Under the pieces are notes generated by a model that worked only from the letters and a program-made list of their open reading frames with translations, did no database searches and was not told the origin of the DNA. Below are positions 46,997 to 56,901 of a stretch of DNA of 64,000 nucleotides, in pieces. The translations under genes and the position numbers were made by a program. The DNA is from Emcibacter sp. SYSU 3D8 (GTDB lineage: Bacteria; Pseudomonadota; Alphaproteobacteria; SMXS01), in the NCBI RefSeq assembly GCF_039655875.1, contig NZ_JBBYXK010000001.1:186001-250000 (forward strand), in the 5' to 3' direction. Within the stretch, counting starts at the first letter, position 1; each line of letters opens with the position of its first letter.

Positions 46997-47632
46997 ATGA
47001 CTGTCATTCCATGGCCGACATTCGCCGTGATTCTGGGCATGGCCCTGATCATGGTCGGCACCGGCATCGTCTACGGATACGCCAAAGGCGCGTGGGACTA
47101 TGCGCCCGGCGCCAGCATCCTGAAGAACTTCATGCGCGCGGCCTACGCTCTTCTGATCGCCGGGACGGGCCTGATCGTCGCCGGATTGCTGACCGGCGGC
47201 ATGCCGGTGGCGGTGGCGGGGCGGGCGGTACCGGTCAGTCTGTATTATGGCGCCGCACTTGGCCTTCTGCTGGTGATGCTGACCTACAACGTCATGCACC
47301 ACCGGGTGCGGATCATGACTGCGCCCGGCTCGCAGGGCGAGGACGAGAAGTCCCTGCGCGTGACCCGGGTGCACGCCAACTTCACTGAATATGTGCCGAC
47401 CGGTCTGGCGCTGCTGGTGATGGTCGAACTGTCCGGGGCGCCGGCGATCATGGTGCATGCCGGCGGCGGCCTGCTGGTGCTGGCCCGTTACCTGCACGCC
47501 TACGGCTATACCCGGCATCCGATGGCCAGTTTCGGCCGCATCGTCGGCATCCAGTCGACTATCCTGGCCATCAGCTTCATGGTGGCGACGGCGTTCTACT
47601 ACCTGGTGCTGTGCCGTCTGGTTCAGGCCTGA
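46997..47632 (+). CDS. MAPEG-family membrane protein
   Basis: A 211-residue protein with four to five membrane helices, from ATG 46997 just after GGGGAGGGG. The MAPEG signature is VTRVHANFTEYVPTGLALLV, with LVLARYLHAYGYTRHPMASF further on. Members include glutathione S-transferases and eicosanoid enzymes, but bacterial ones are mostly uncharacterised. The C-terminal 56 bases overlap the convergent phytochelatin-synthase-like gene. Confidence 0.85.
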   Translation: MTVIPWPTFAVILGMALIMVGTGIVYGYAKGAWDYAPGASILKNFMRAAYALLIAGTGLIVAGLLTGGMPVAVAGRAVPVSLYYGAALGLLLVMLTYNVMHHRVRIMTAPGSQGEDEKSLRVTRVHANFTEYVPTGLALLVMVELSGAPAIMVHAGGGLLVLARYLHAYGYTRHPMASFGRIVGIQSTILAISFMVATAFYYLVLCRLVQA

Positions 47633-48314
47633 TATCGACCACGATAAGGCCCCTGGACTTGCCACTCGTGGAGTCCACGGTGTCAGTGGCCCGCCAAAGC
47701 CGCTCGGTCCGAACCAGATAGGCGCCATAGTCCCGGTTGACGTCGCCCACAAACACCAGGTCGGGGCCTGACAAATAGCCCAGAACCGGCGAAAAATGGC
47801 CGTGGCCGCGTCCGAACAGGGCACCACGGTCGAAATTGACGATATAGCGGCGCGCCGGGTCGTTCGCGCCCGAAAGGTGGGCGCGAAAGTCGGCCAGGGT
47901 GGAATCGCGCACCACGGTCACCGGCCAGGGCGCCGCCTTCCGCAGCATGTCGGCTTCCTCGTCAAGCGTTAGACCCATTGGCAGGGACCCCAGGATGGAC
48001 TGCGCGGACGACAACGCGGCAAGCGCGTCCTGCGATGCTTCGATCCCGGCCGACCGCAACAGGTTGGACGCGCTGGCCGGTCCGCAGAAGGAGGCATTGT
48101 CCTGATGGGTGAAGCCGGCACGGCGATAGGCGACCGCAACGGGAAAACGCCACGCCTGCGCCAATAGATATTGTTGCCGGTAAACAGGGTCCAGTTCGAT
48201 CGAGACGACCGACGGATCCTGCCGCTCCGGAAGCAGAGCGAAGGGTTTCGCCCACAACCCGAACACCGCCAGCCCGATCAGGGCGGCGGCCGCCAGCCAG
48301 CGATTTCGTGTCAT
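47577..48314 (-). CDS. Phytochelatin-synthase-family protein
   Basis: About 245 residues from ATG 48314; upstream ATGs at 48335 and 48359 are possible, and none has a clear ribosome-binding site. An N-terminal hydrophobic segment (NRWLAAAALIGLAVFGLWA) suggests export or anchoring. The papain-like triad is visible: Cys in SFCGPASASNLLRS (about 77), His in GHGHFSPVLGY (about 173) and Asp in VFVGDVNRDYGAYLV (about 191). Bacterial members usually hydrolyse glutathione or gamma-Glu-Cys peptides rather than polymerise them. It overlaps the convergent MAPEG gene. Confidence 0.85.
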   Translation of the reverse strand: MTRNRWLAAAALIGLAVFGLWAKPFALLPERQDPSVVSIELDPVYRQQYLLAQAWRFPVAVAYRRAGFTHQDNASFCGPASASNLLRSAGIEASQDALAALSSAQSILGSLPMGLTLDEEADMLRKAAPWPVTVVRDSTLADFRAHLSGANDPARRYIVNFDRGALFGRGHGHFSPVLGYLSGPDLVFVGDVNRDYGAYLVRTERLWRATDTVDSTSGKSRGLIVVDIRPEPDGTAPGSRTPSPP

Positions 48315-48382
48315 TGATGGCCGCAGCATCCGCATCCCGGGATCATAGGCCAGCGGCATGCGGCCCGGCTATCCCGGGCGGA

Positions 48383-50002
<1,620 letters not shown>

Positions 50003-50105
50003 GGTTCTCGCAACGCCGTTGGGGTTGGGCGCACATATAGGCCCGCCACGACGTCAATGCCACGCTAATGTTGACCTGACGCAGCACAACTGGTGTGTTC
50101 TTATC

Positions 50106-51143
50106 GTGACCAACCTTGCCGACTACACGGAAAATCTCTTGCCGCATCTCCTCCGCTCCAGCAGTCCGCGCATCTCCCGCAGGCGCGTCCTCAGCCTGGG
50201 CGCGGGTCTCGGCATGGCCTGCATGTTACTGCCCCACGCGGCCCATGCGCGCCGCCTTCGCATGGCCATCGTGACCGGTGGCACAGGCGGCGTGTTCTAT
50301 CCCTATGGCGGTGGCCTCGCCAAACTGCTCAGCGAGCATGGCAACGACATCCAGGCGACCGCGCAGGTCACCGGCGGCTCGGTCGACAACATCATGCTGC
50401 TGGATGCCGGCCAGGCCGAAATGGGCTTCTCGACCGTCGATTCCGCCTACGAAGCGATCAAGGGACGGCCGCCCTACGATACGGTCGGTCCCCAGAAAAT
50501 TCGAACCATGGCCGTGCTCTATGACAGCTTTCTGCATCTGGTGGTCAATGCGTCATTGCCCATCCGGCGTGTGGCCGATCTCAGGGGCAGGCGGATTTCC
50601 ATCGGCTCGGCCGGCTCCTCGACGGAGGCATTCGCGGATCGGGTGCTTCGCGCCGCCGGCCTCGATCCGCTCAAGGACGTGACCCGCGACAATCTCAGCG
50701 TGTCCGAATCCGTCGGCGCCATGAAGGACGGCAAGATTGCCGGATTGTTCTGGGTGGGCGGCATTCCCACCTCGGCAATCAACGACCTGGCGCTTTCCGG
50801 ACAACCGGCATTGCGCTTTGTGCCGACCGGCGGGGAACTGGCGGCGCTCGAGGCGGCCTGGCCCGGGATCTATTCGGCATTCGAATTGCCGGCCGGGGTC
50901 TACAGAACGCAGGACGAGCCTGTATCCGGGCTGGGTGTGGCAAACCTGCTGCTTGTGCCCGAGGCCGTCGATGGCGAGTTCGTCACGCGCGTGCTCAACA
51001 CCGTGTTCAAGAACCTGGATGAGGTACACGCCATTCACCCGGAAGCGCGCAAGCTCACTCTGGCCGGCGCCGCCCGGCGCACGGCCGTGCCGTTCCATCC
51101 GGCCGCCGAGACCTTCTATCGTGCCCACGGCGTGCTCGCCTGA
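50106..51143 (+). CDS. TAXI-family TRAP transporter substrate-binding protein with Tat-type signal
   Basis: About 345 residues from GTG 50106; the frame extends upstream to 49953 over unlikely sequence. The N-terminus has SRRRVL (residues 24-29), a hydrophobic stretch (LSLGAGLGMACMLLP) and AHA, a twin-arginine signal. The mature protein starts LRMAIVTGGTGGVFYPYGGG, the TAXI signature, and has RGRRISIGSAGSSTEAFADR. It captures an organic acid, possibly a dicarboxylate or glutamate-like ligand, for the TRAP permease. Its TGA overlaps the permease ATG (TGATG). Confidence 0.88.
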   Translation: MTNLADYTENLLPHLLRSSSPRISRRRVLSLGAGLGMACMLLPHAAHARRLRMAIVTGGTGGVFYPYGGGLAKLLSEHGNDIQATAQVTGGSVDNIMLLDAGQAEMGFSTVDSAYEAIKGRPPYDTVGPQKIRTMAVLYDSFLHLVVNASLPIRRVADLRGRRISIGSAGSSTEAFADRVLRAAGLDPLKDVTRDNLSVSESVGAMKDGKIAGLFWVGGIPTSAINDLALSGQPALRFVPTGGELAALEAAWPGIYSAFELPAGVYRTQDEPVSGLGVANLLLVPEAVDGEFVTRVLNTVFKNLDEVHAIHPEARKLTLAGAARRTAVPFHPAAETFYRAHGVLA

Positions 51144-53497
51144 TGCAGGACGACGAACAGGACGTCATCGACGAACAACTCGCCCTGGCCGCAACGCTGT
51201 CCGACGATGGCGAACCGGAATATGTGCAGGGCTGGCTGAAATACGCCACCGGTGCAGTGGCTTTCGCCCTGGCCTGCTATGCGCTCTACTGGACCCAGTT
51301 TGCGATCAACACGACCTGGTACCGGGCGAGTTTCCTGGCGATCGCCCTCGCGTTGGTGTTCCTGCGGCGCCCGCTCGTGCCGCCGTCCACATTCCGGCGC
51401 GCCACGCTCGAAGAATGGCTTACGGCGGGAGTGGCGCTCGGGCTCATCGGCCTCGTGCTGCATGACACGAACCTGATGCAGGGGGATACGAAGGGCTGCC
51501 TGATCCTGGCTGCGCTGGCGGTACCGTTCCTGCTGTACCCGATTGCCACCTCGGTTCCGATTGTTGCCCGATTGCGTCTTTCCGACTGGATTCTGGCGGC
51601 GCTGGCAATCTGGAGCGCCGTGTACCTCGCGACCCAGATCGACCTGTACAAGAACCGCGCAACCCGGCCCACGCCGGAAGAAATCGCACTGGGACTGGCG
51701 CTGATCGTGCTGATTCTCGAGGCGACCCGGCGGGCCATCGGCTGGATTCTGCCCGCGATCACGCTGGTCTTCCTCGCCTATTGCTACCTGGGTCCCTACG
51801 TGCCGCTGCCGTTCGACCACCGGGGATTTTCGGTAACCCGGATGATCGCTCAGAACTATCTGACCTTCGAGGGCGTCTTCTCGACCCCGCTCGACGTGGC
51901 GGCCACCTTCATCATCGTCTTCACGCTGTTCGGCAGCGTGCTGGCGCGGGGAGGGGCAGGACGCTTCTTCATCGACTGGGCGTTCGCCCTGTTCGGCAAG
52001 AAGCCGTCGCCGGCCGCGCCCGGCCGGGCAGTGGTGGCATCCGGTTTCCTGCTCGGCACCGTATCGGGCTCCGGCGTGGCGACGACGGTGACACTGGCCT
52101 CGCTGGCGTGGCCGATGCTGAAGGGCAGCGGCTATCCGCCAAATGTTGCCGGCGGCATGCTGTCGGCGGCAGGCATAGGCGCGCTGATCGCGCCGCCGAC
52201 GCTCGGCGCAGTGGCGTTCATCATCGCCGAATACCTTCAGGTTCCCTACCTTCAGGTCATCATCTATGCGGCGATTCCCGCATTGCTGTATTACTTCTCG
52301 TGCTGGCTCACCACCGAGGCCGACGCGCGCAAACTTGGCGTGGCCGCAGTGCGTACCTCGCAGTCGTCGCTCTGGGCGCTGACGCGCGGGCACGGCTATC
52401 ATTTTCTTTCGCTGCTGACGATTGCGCTCCTCCTGGCGCTGGGCTTCTCGGCATTCATGGCCGTTTTCTGGTCGATCGCCCTGGCCCTCGCTCTCTCCAT
52501 GCTGCGGCGCGAGGATCGCCTCGTCACACCGGCAGCCCTTGCCGTCGGGGTGTGCGTCGCAGGCGCGACCTATCTGTTCGGTGTGACCGGGCTGGCCAAG
52601 GCAAGTGGTGTCGGCAACCTGTTCGACGGGCGTATTTCGGTGTCCCTGTTCTGGATGATCCTGGCAGCCACCCTGTTCTCGGCATTTCAGGGGTACCGGG
52701 CATGGCGCCGGAACGTTGCGGCAACAGATGGCGCGCTTGGCATGGCATCGGCGCTGCACGACGGCGCCGTGTCGACACTGGGCATCGTTGCCACATGCGC
52801 ATGCGCCGGCCTCATCGTCTCGGTGGTCAATCTGACCGGACTTGGCCTGACGATCTCGTCGATCATCGTCAGCGCGGGCGGCGGCGATCGATTGGTCGTG
52901 ATCCTGCTCGCAGCCATCGCCATGTGGGTGATCGGGGCCGCGCTCCCTGTCACCGCCAGCTACATCATCGCCGCCGTGATGCTGGTTCCCGCGCTGACCC
53001 GTGTGGGGATTCCGGAACCCGCCGCGCACATGTTCATGTTTTACTACGCCGTGCTGGGCGAAGTCTCGCCGCCGACGGCGCTTGCGCCTTTCGCCGCGTC
53101 GGCGATCACCGGCGGGCAACCGTTCCGCACCATGATGCAGACATGGAAATACACGCTGCCGGCCTTCGTCATTCCCGTGATGTTCTGCCTGACGCCGTAC
53201 GGGCTCCAGTTGCTGACCCTGACGCCCGAGGGCGCCGATCCGGTCAGCTGGGCGGATTGGACCGGTATTCTGGTAGCCGTGCTGAAGTCGGCGCTGGCGC
53301 TGCTTGGGCTGGCCGTCGGCATTACGGGTTACGCGGCCGCGCCGGCCCGCCTGATCGAGCGGGTTCTTTGCGGCCTGGGCGGAATATTGCTGCTGACCGC
53401 AGGCTTCTACAGCGACCTTTTCGGCGCACTTTTGCTGATTTCCGGCCTTGCATTCCATTGGCTGCGGGTGCGGTCAATCACGCGGTCCGCGCGATAG
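51143..53497 (+). CDS. TRAP transporter fused permease (4TM+12TM)
   Basis: A 784-residue inner-membrane protein with about 18-20 hydrophobic helices, joining the small (DctQ-like) and large (DctM-like) subunits, as is usual for TAXI systems. Marks of the large subunit include GTVSGSGVATTVTLASLAWP, GAVAFIIAEYLQVPYLQVII and FYYAVLGEVSPPTALAPFAA. It would use the Na+ or H+ gradient to import the ligand delivered by the preceding TAXI protein. A long antisense frame (51116-53458) is a GC artefact. Confidence 0.92.
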   Translation: MQDDEQDVIDEQLALAATLSDDGEPEYVQGWLKYATGAVAFALACYALYWTQFAINTTWYRASFLAIALALVFLRRPLVPPSTFRRATLEEWLTAGVALGLIGLVLHDTNLMQGDTKGCLILAALAVPFLLYPIATSVPIVARLRLSDWILAALAIWSAVYLATQIDLYKNRATRPTPEEIALGLALIVLILEATRRAIGWILPAITLVFLAYCYLGPYVPLPFDHRGFSVTRMIAQNYLTFEGVFSTPLDVAATFIIVFTLFGSVLARGGAGRFFIDWAFALFGKKPSPAAPGRAVVASGFLLGTVSGSGVATTVTLASLAWPMLKGSGYPPNVAGGMLSAAGIGALIAPPTLGAVAFIIAEYLQVPYLQVIIYAAIPALLYYFSCWLTTEADARKLGVAAVRTSQSSLWALTRGHGYHFLSLLTIALLLALGFSAFMAVFWSIALALALSMLRREDRLVTPAALAVGVCVAGATYLFGVTGLAKASGVGNLFDGRISVSLFWMILAATLFSAFQGYRAWRRNVAATDGALGMASALHDGAVSTLGIVATCACAGLIVSVVNLTGLGLTISSIIVSAGGGDRLVVILLAAIAMWVIGAALPVTASYIIAAVMLVPALTRVGIPEPAAHMFMFYYAVLGEVSPPTALAPFAASAITGGQPFRTMMQTWKYTLPAFVIPVMFCLTPYGLQLLTLTPEGADPVSWADWTGILVAVLKSALALLGLAVGITGYAAAPARLIERVLCGLGGILLLTAGFYSDLFGALLLISGLAFHWLRVRSITRSAR

Positions 53498-53501
53498 GGC
53501 T

Positions 53502-53541
53502 TTGATCCGGGCCCGTTAGTTTCTATATAGAGGGCCGGATC
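53502..53541 (+). promoter_or_regulatory. Desaturase promoter inside an inverted repeat
   Basis: TTGATC (53502-53507) and TATATA (53524-53529), spacer 16, lie about 100 bases before the desaturase start. An inverted repeat, GATCCGGGCCC (53504-53514) and GGGCCGGATC (53532-53541), flanks the -10; pairing needs one bulge. It may be an operator for a dimeric repressor, or the hairpin may end TRAP transcription. I cannot tell which from sequence. Confidence 0.45.
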
Positions 53542-53627
53542 TTCGATCCTCCACGAGATACCTGCCAGCGAGAGGGCGCGTTCTCACGGACCAGGCCACA
53601 TTCTCCGCTGAAAGACCCTGTCGCCGG

Positions 53628-54827
53628 ATGCACCGCGCCCCCAGAAACGAACGCTACCTGTTAGGCACGTCCCTACCATTCATCGCCGCGCATCTCGCGT
53701 GTTTCGCCGCCATCTGGACCGGTGTGTCGGTCGCCGACCTGGCGCTATGCGCCGGACTCTATGCAGCGCGCATGTTCGGCGTGACCGGCGGCTATCATCG
53801 ATATTTCTCGCACAAGACCTACAAGACCAGCCGCGTCATGGCGTTCATCCTTGGCTTCCTGGCGCAGAGTTCCGCCCAGCGGGGCATCCTGTGGTGGGCG
53901 GGCACGCACCGGCACCATCACCGCTTTTCCGACGGTCCCGAGGATGTGCATTCCCCGGTCCGGCGCAGCTTCGTCTATTCCCATGTGGGATGGATATTCA
54001 GCGACCGCTACGACACGACCGATTTGAGCCTGGTGCCCGATCTCGCCAAGTATCCCGAGTTGTTGTGGCTTGAGCGCCATCCGTATCTGCCGGCACTGAT
54101 CTCCGGCTTCGTCGTCTGGCTGCTGGCCGGCTGGTCCGGCCTGGTGGTCGGCTTCATGTGGTCGACGGTGCTGTGCTGGCACGCCACCTTCGCCATCAAT
54201 TCGCTGGCCCATGTCCACGGCAAGCGCCGCTACGTGACCGGCGACCAGTCCCGCAACAATTGGTGGCTGGCGCTGCTGACCTTTGGCGAAGGATGGCACA
54301 ACAACCATCATCACTACCAGGGGTCGGCCCGTCAGGGCTTCCGGTGGTACGAAATCGATATCAGCTATTATGTGCTGCGGGCCATGTCGGCGGTCGGTCT
54401 CGTCTGGGATCTTCGGCTGCCGTCCGAGCGGGCAATCCAGTACGAGCAAAAGCTGACTCCGGCCGTGGTCGAGAAGGCCGCCGGGCAACTTGCTGCCAGC
54501 TTCAAGGTGGAAAGTATTGCTGCCGACCTGCGTACCCGGCTGACCGAGAAGCGTGGCCACGTCCAGCACGAGATGTCCGAACTGATCGATCGCTGGCATC
54601 GCCAGCTCGACGAGAAGGTGGATCACCTGCGCCACGACCTGGACGAGCTGTTCCACGCGATTCATGTGCCGACCATGCCAAGCGCGACCGAGCTTCGCGA
54701 GAAGGCGGCCTCCATGTTTGCCCATACGCCCAGCATCAATGACATCGTCGAACGGACGCGCCAGATGCTGATGGACGGGGTTCGTGATGAGTTGCTGGGC
54801 CGGCAGGCAGCCGGCTCGCACGCCTGA
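53628..54827 (+). CDS. Acyl-CoA/acyl-lipid fatty-acid desaturase with C-terminal extension
   Basis: A 399-residue membrane di-iron enzyme. The three His boxes are HRYFSH (residues 57-62), HRHHH (94-98) and HNNHHH (224-229), the pattern of delta-9-type desaturases. Four hydrophobic helices surround them. About 120 C-terminal residues (from about 280) form a charged, heptad-like helical extension (LTEKRGHVQHEMSELIDRWH), absent from typical bacterial desaturases of about 280 residues. It introduces a cis double bond into an acyl chain; substrate and partner ferredoxin or cytochrome are not shown here. Confidence 0.9.
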   Translation: MHRAPRNERYLLGTSLPFIAAHLACFAAIWTGVSVADLALCAGLYAARMFGVTGGYHRYFSHKTYKTSRVMAFILGFLAQSSAQRGILWWAGTHRHHHRFSDGPEDVHSPVRRSFVYSHVGWIFSDRYDTTDLSLVPDLAKYPELLWLERHPYLPALISGFVVWLLAGWSGLVVGFMWSTVLCWHATFAINSLAHVHGKRRYVTGDQSRNNWWLALLTFGEGWHNNHHHYQGSARQGFRWYEIDISYYVLRAMSAVGLVWDLRLPSERAIQYEQKLTPAVVEKAAGQLAASFKVESIAADLRTRLTEKRGHVQHEMSELIDRWHRQLDEKVDHLRHDLDELFHAIHVPTMPSATELREKAASMFAHTPSINDIVERTRQMLMDGVRDELLGRQAAGSHA

Positions 54828-54883
54828 GGCGTGCCTCCCGCCGGTTCGACTGTCAGGCATAGCGCCAAACGGGGTTTAATCTC

Positions 54884-55669
54884 ATGACCATATCACTTGA
54901 GGGAACCGTCGCGCTGGTGACCGGTGCGGGCGGCGGAATCGGGGGCGCCACATGCGCCGCATTGCGCGAGGGCGGCGCGCACGTCATCGCCACGGACTTG
55001 CCGACGACGCCCCAGGCCAGTCGTCCCGAAGGCGTCGAATGGCTCGATCTCGACGTCACCGACGAGGATAACTGGACCGCCGCCGTGGCCGCCGTCCGGC
55101 AAAATCACGGAAGCCTGGACATCCTGGTCAACAATGCCGGTATCTCGGTGGTCGAGCCCATCGAGGGCAGCACGCTGGCATCCTGGCGCCGGGTCATGGC
55201 GATCAACGTCGACGGCGTCTATCTCGGCGTGCGGAGCTGCCTGCCGCTGCTGCGCGACGCGGGCGGACGCCGCAAGGGCGGCGCGTCGATCGTCAACCTG
55301 TCGTCCAATGCCGGCCTGATCGGCGCCGAATTCAACGTCGCCTACTGCACCAGCAAAGGCGCCGTGCGCCTGATGACCAAGGCGCTCGCCATGGAATTCA
55401 GCGCGCTGAACTACAAGATCCGGGTCAATTCGGTTCATCCGGGCGGCATCGAGACCAACATGCTGGGCTCGATTTTCCAGCGGTTTTACGAACTTGGTTT
55501 CGCGCCATCCGCTCAGGCGGCCTACGACGCCTCGGTCGCGGCCCACCCCATCGGCCGTATGGGCAAGCCCGAGGAGATCGCTGCGGGCATCCGATTCCTT
55601 GCCAGCGACGAATCCAGCAACATGCACGGCGCCGAACTGGTCATGGACGGCGGCTACACGGCACGGTGA
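54884..55669 (+). CDS. Short-chain dehydrogenase/reductase (BaiA/glucose-dehydrogenase type)
   Basis: A 261-residue classical SDR: TGAGGGIG (residues 14-21), an Asp at the end of beta-2 (ATDLP), which favours NAD+, NNAGIS, catalytic Ser in NLSSNAG, YCTSK and C-terminal GAELVMDGGYTA. The extra loop LGSIFQRFYELGFAPSAQA is seen in cyclopentanol/hydroxysteroid-type SDRs. Substrate unknown. It follows the desaturase by 56 bases on the same strand, possibly cotranscribed. Confidence 0.85.
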   Translation: MTISLEGTVALVTGAGGGIGGATCAALREGGAHVIATDLPTTPQASRPEGVEWLDLDVTDEDNWTAAVAAVRQNHGSLDILVNNAGISVVEPIEGSTLASWRRVMAINVDGVYLGVRSCLPLLRDAGGRRKGGASIVNLSSNAGLIGAEFNVAYCTSKGAVRLMTKALAMEFSALNYKIRVNSVHPGGIETNMLGSIFQRFYELGFAPSAQAAYDASVAAHPIGRMGKPEEIAAGIRFLASDESSNMHGAELVMDGGYTAR

Positions 55670-55700
55670 TCGCGGCCGGGAAGGGAACGCCCGAGCACCG

Positions 55701-56273
55701 CTATTCCAGGATCAGCCGCTGCAGGACGAAAGCGGCGCGGGCGCCCACGTCGGTCTTCGGCAGTTCCACCACGTCATATCCCAACGCTTCATAAGCGATG
55801 CGCAGTGGCCCATAGGCTGCCACGGCATCCTCGAAGCCATGCCGACGTTCCGCATCACATTGATAGATATCCCGCCAGGGCGGCGCGAAAAACACCCGCC
55901 TGTAGCATCGAAAGCGGTGTGCGGCCGTCATGAGATGGTTGGGAACCTGCCCGCTGCCCGCGATCTGGTCGACGATGCCCCGGTCGAAGAACGTCAGCTT
56001 GCCTGTCTGGGACGCTGAAATCATGTTGTGCATCGTGCGTGACACGGTCAGCTCGATAAACTTGTCGATGTCGGCCCATGGCAGCCCAGTACCGCCGATG
56101 AAGAGCTGCTCCTTGACGACCTGTCGCCCTGCCTCCTGTCGGACCGCATGGCCCCGCCGGGCCAGTTCGGCGAGCAAAGTCGATTTGCCACCGCCGGAGC
56201 AGCCGGAAATGATCACCAGCCGGTCGGTCGCAGTCTCGACCAGTTCCGGCCGGTAGGTTGCTTCGCTGGTCAT
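55701..56273 (-). CDS. AAA_28-type ATP-binding protein (possible kinase)
   Basis: A 190-residue P-loop protein from ATG 56273; an upstream ATG adds 13 residues. Walker A is ISGCSGGGKST (about residues 22-32). FFDRGIVDQIAGSGQVPNHL resembles the DRG/lid region of nucleoside-kinase-like NTPases, and RRVFFAPPWRDIYQCDAERR holds conserved Arg residues. It could phosphorylate a small molecule. No partner gene is evident: it is convergent with the SDR and divergent from the small membrane protein gene. Confidence 0.75.
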   Translation of the reverse strand: MTSEATYRPELVETATDRLVIISGCSGGGKSTLLAELARRGHAVRQEAGRQVVKEQLFIGGTGLPWADIDKFIELTVSRTMHNMISASQTGKLTFFDRGIVDQIAGSGQVPNHLMTAAHRFRCYRRVFFAPPWRDIYQCDAERRHGFEDAVAAYGPLRIAYEALGYDVVELPKTDVGARAAFVLQRLILE

Positions 56274-56392
56274 GGGTTTACCGTCTCCAATCTCCAATAT
56301 TCGGGGCAGCACGCTCGGTTATGTGGCGGCTTGGCAATTACCGGAAAAAGCCTGACACTCGTTCCATATAATGAGCCACCGGGGGATGGGTT

Positions 56393-56890
56393 ATGATATT
56401 GGGTTTGTCCGTTTCCGCCTTCACCACACTTCATGTGGCCATCAGCCTGATCGCAATTGCTGCGGGCCTGGTGGTGCTCTACGGCATGATCAGGGGAATG
56501 CCCATGCCGATGCTCAATCATCTGTTCCTGGCGACCACCGTGGCCACGACCTTGAGCGGGTTTCTGTTCCCGATCAGCGGGTTGACCCCGGCCTTGATGA
56601 CCGGGCTCGTCTCCTCGATCCTGCTGGGCGCCGCGCTGTTCGCCTATTATAGAGCGCATCTCAAAGGGCGCTGGCGCGGCGTCTACGTGGTGACGGCCGT
56701 CGCCGCGCTCTATCTCAATTGCTTTGTGCTGGTGGTGCAGTCGTTTCAGAAACTGGGCGTTCTCCAGCCTCTGGCCCCGACCCAGTCGGAACCGCCGTTC
56801 CTGGCGGCACAGGGAACTGTGCTGCTCACCTTCGTCCTGCTGGGATATCTGGCGTTCAAACGCGGCCGCGCCGCGGTCGCCGCCAACTGA
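56393..56890 (+). CDS. Conserved small membrane protein, 165 residues
   Basis: Four to five hydrophobic helices: FTTLHVAISLIAIAAGLVVL, HLFLATTVATTLSGFLFPI, LMTGLVSSILLGAALFAYY, VYVVTAVAALYLNCFVLVVQ and TVLLTFVLLGYLAFK. No signature lets me assign a function. A TATAAT at 56367-56372 may be its -10, though no good -35 is in place. The purine permease starts 11 bases after its stop, so the two are probably cotranscribed. Confidence 0.7.
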   Translation: MILGLSVSAFTTLHVAISLIAIAAGLVVLYGMIRGMPMPMLNHLFLATTVATTLSGFLFPISGLTPALMTGLVSSILLGAALFAYYRAHLKGRWRGVYVVTAVAALYLNCFVLVVQSFQKLGVLQPLAPTQSEPPFLAAQGTVLLTFVLLGYLAFKRGRAAVAAN

Positions 56891-56901
56891 TCGGGTCCGT
56901 C

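Noticed and set aside
51116-53458. A 780-codon minus-strand open frame opposite the TRAP permease
   Set aside because: Its translation is Gln/Arg/His-rich with no domain. It mirrors a clear membrane transporter on the plus strand and is a by-product of high third-position GC.
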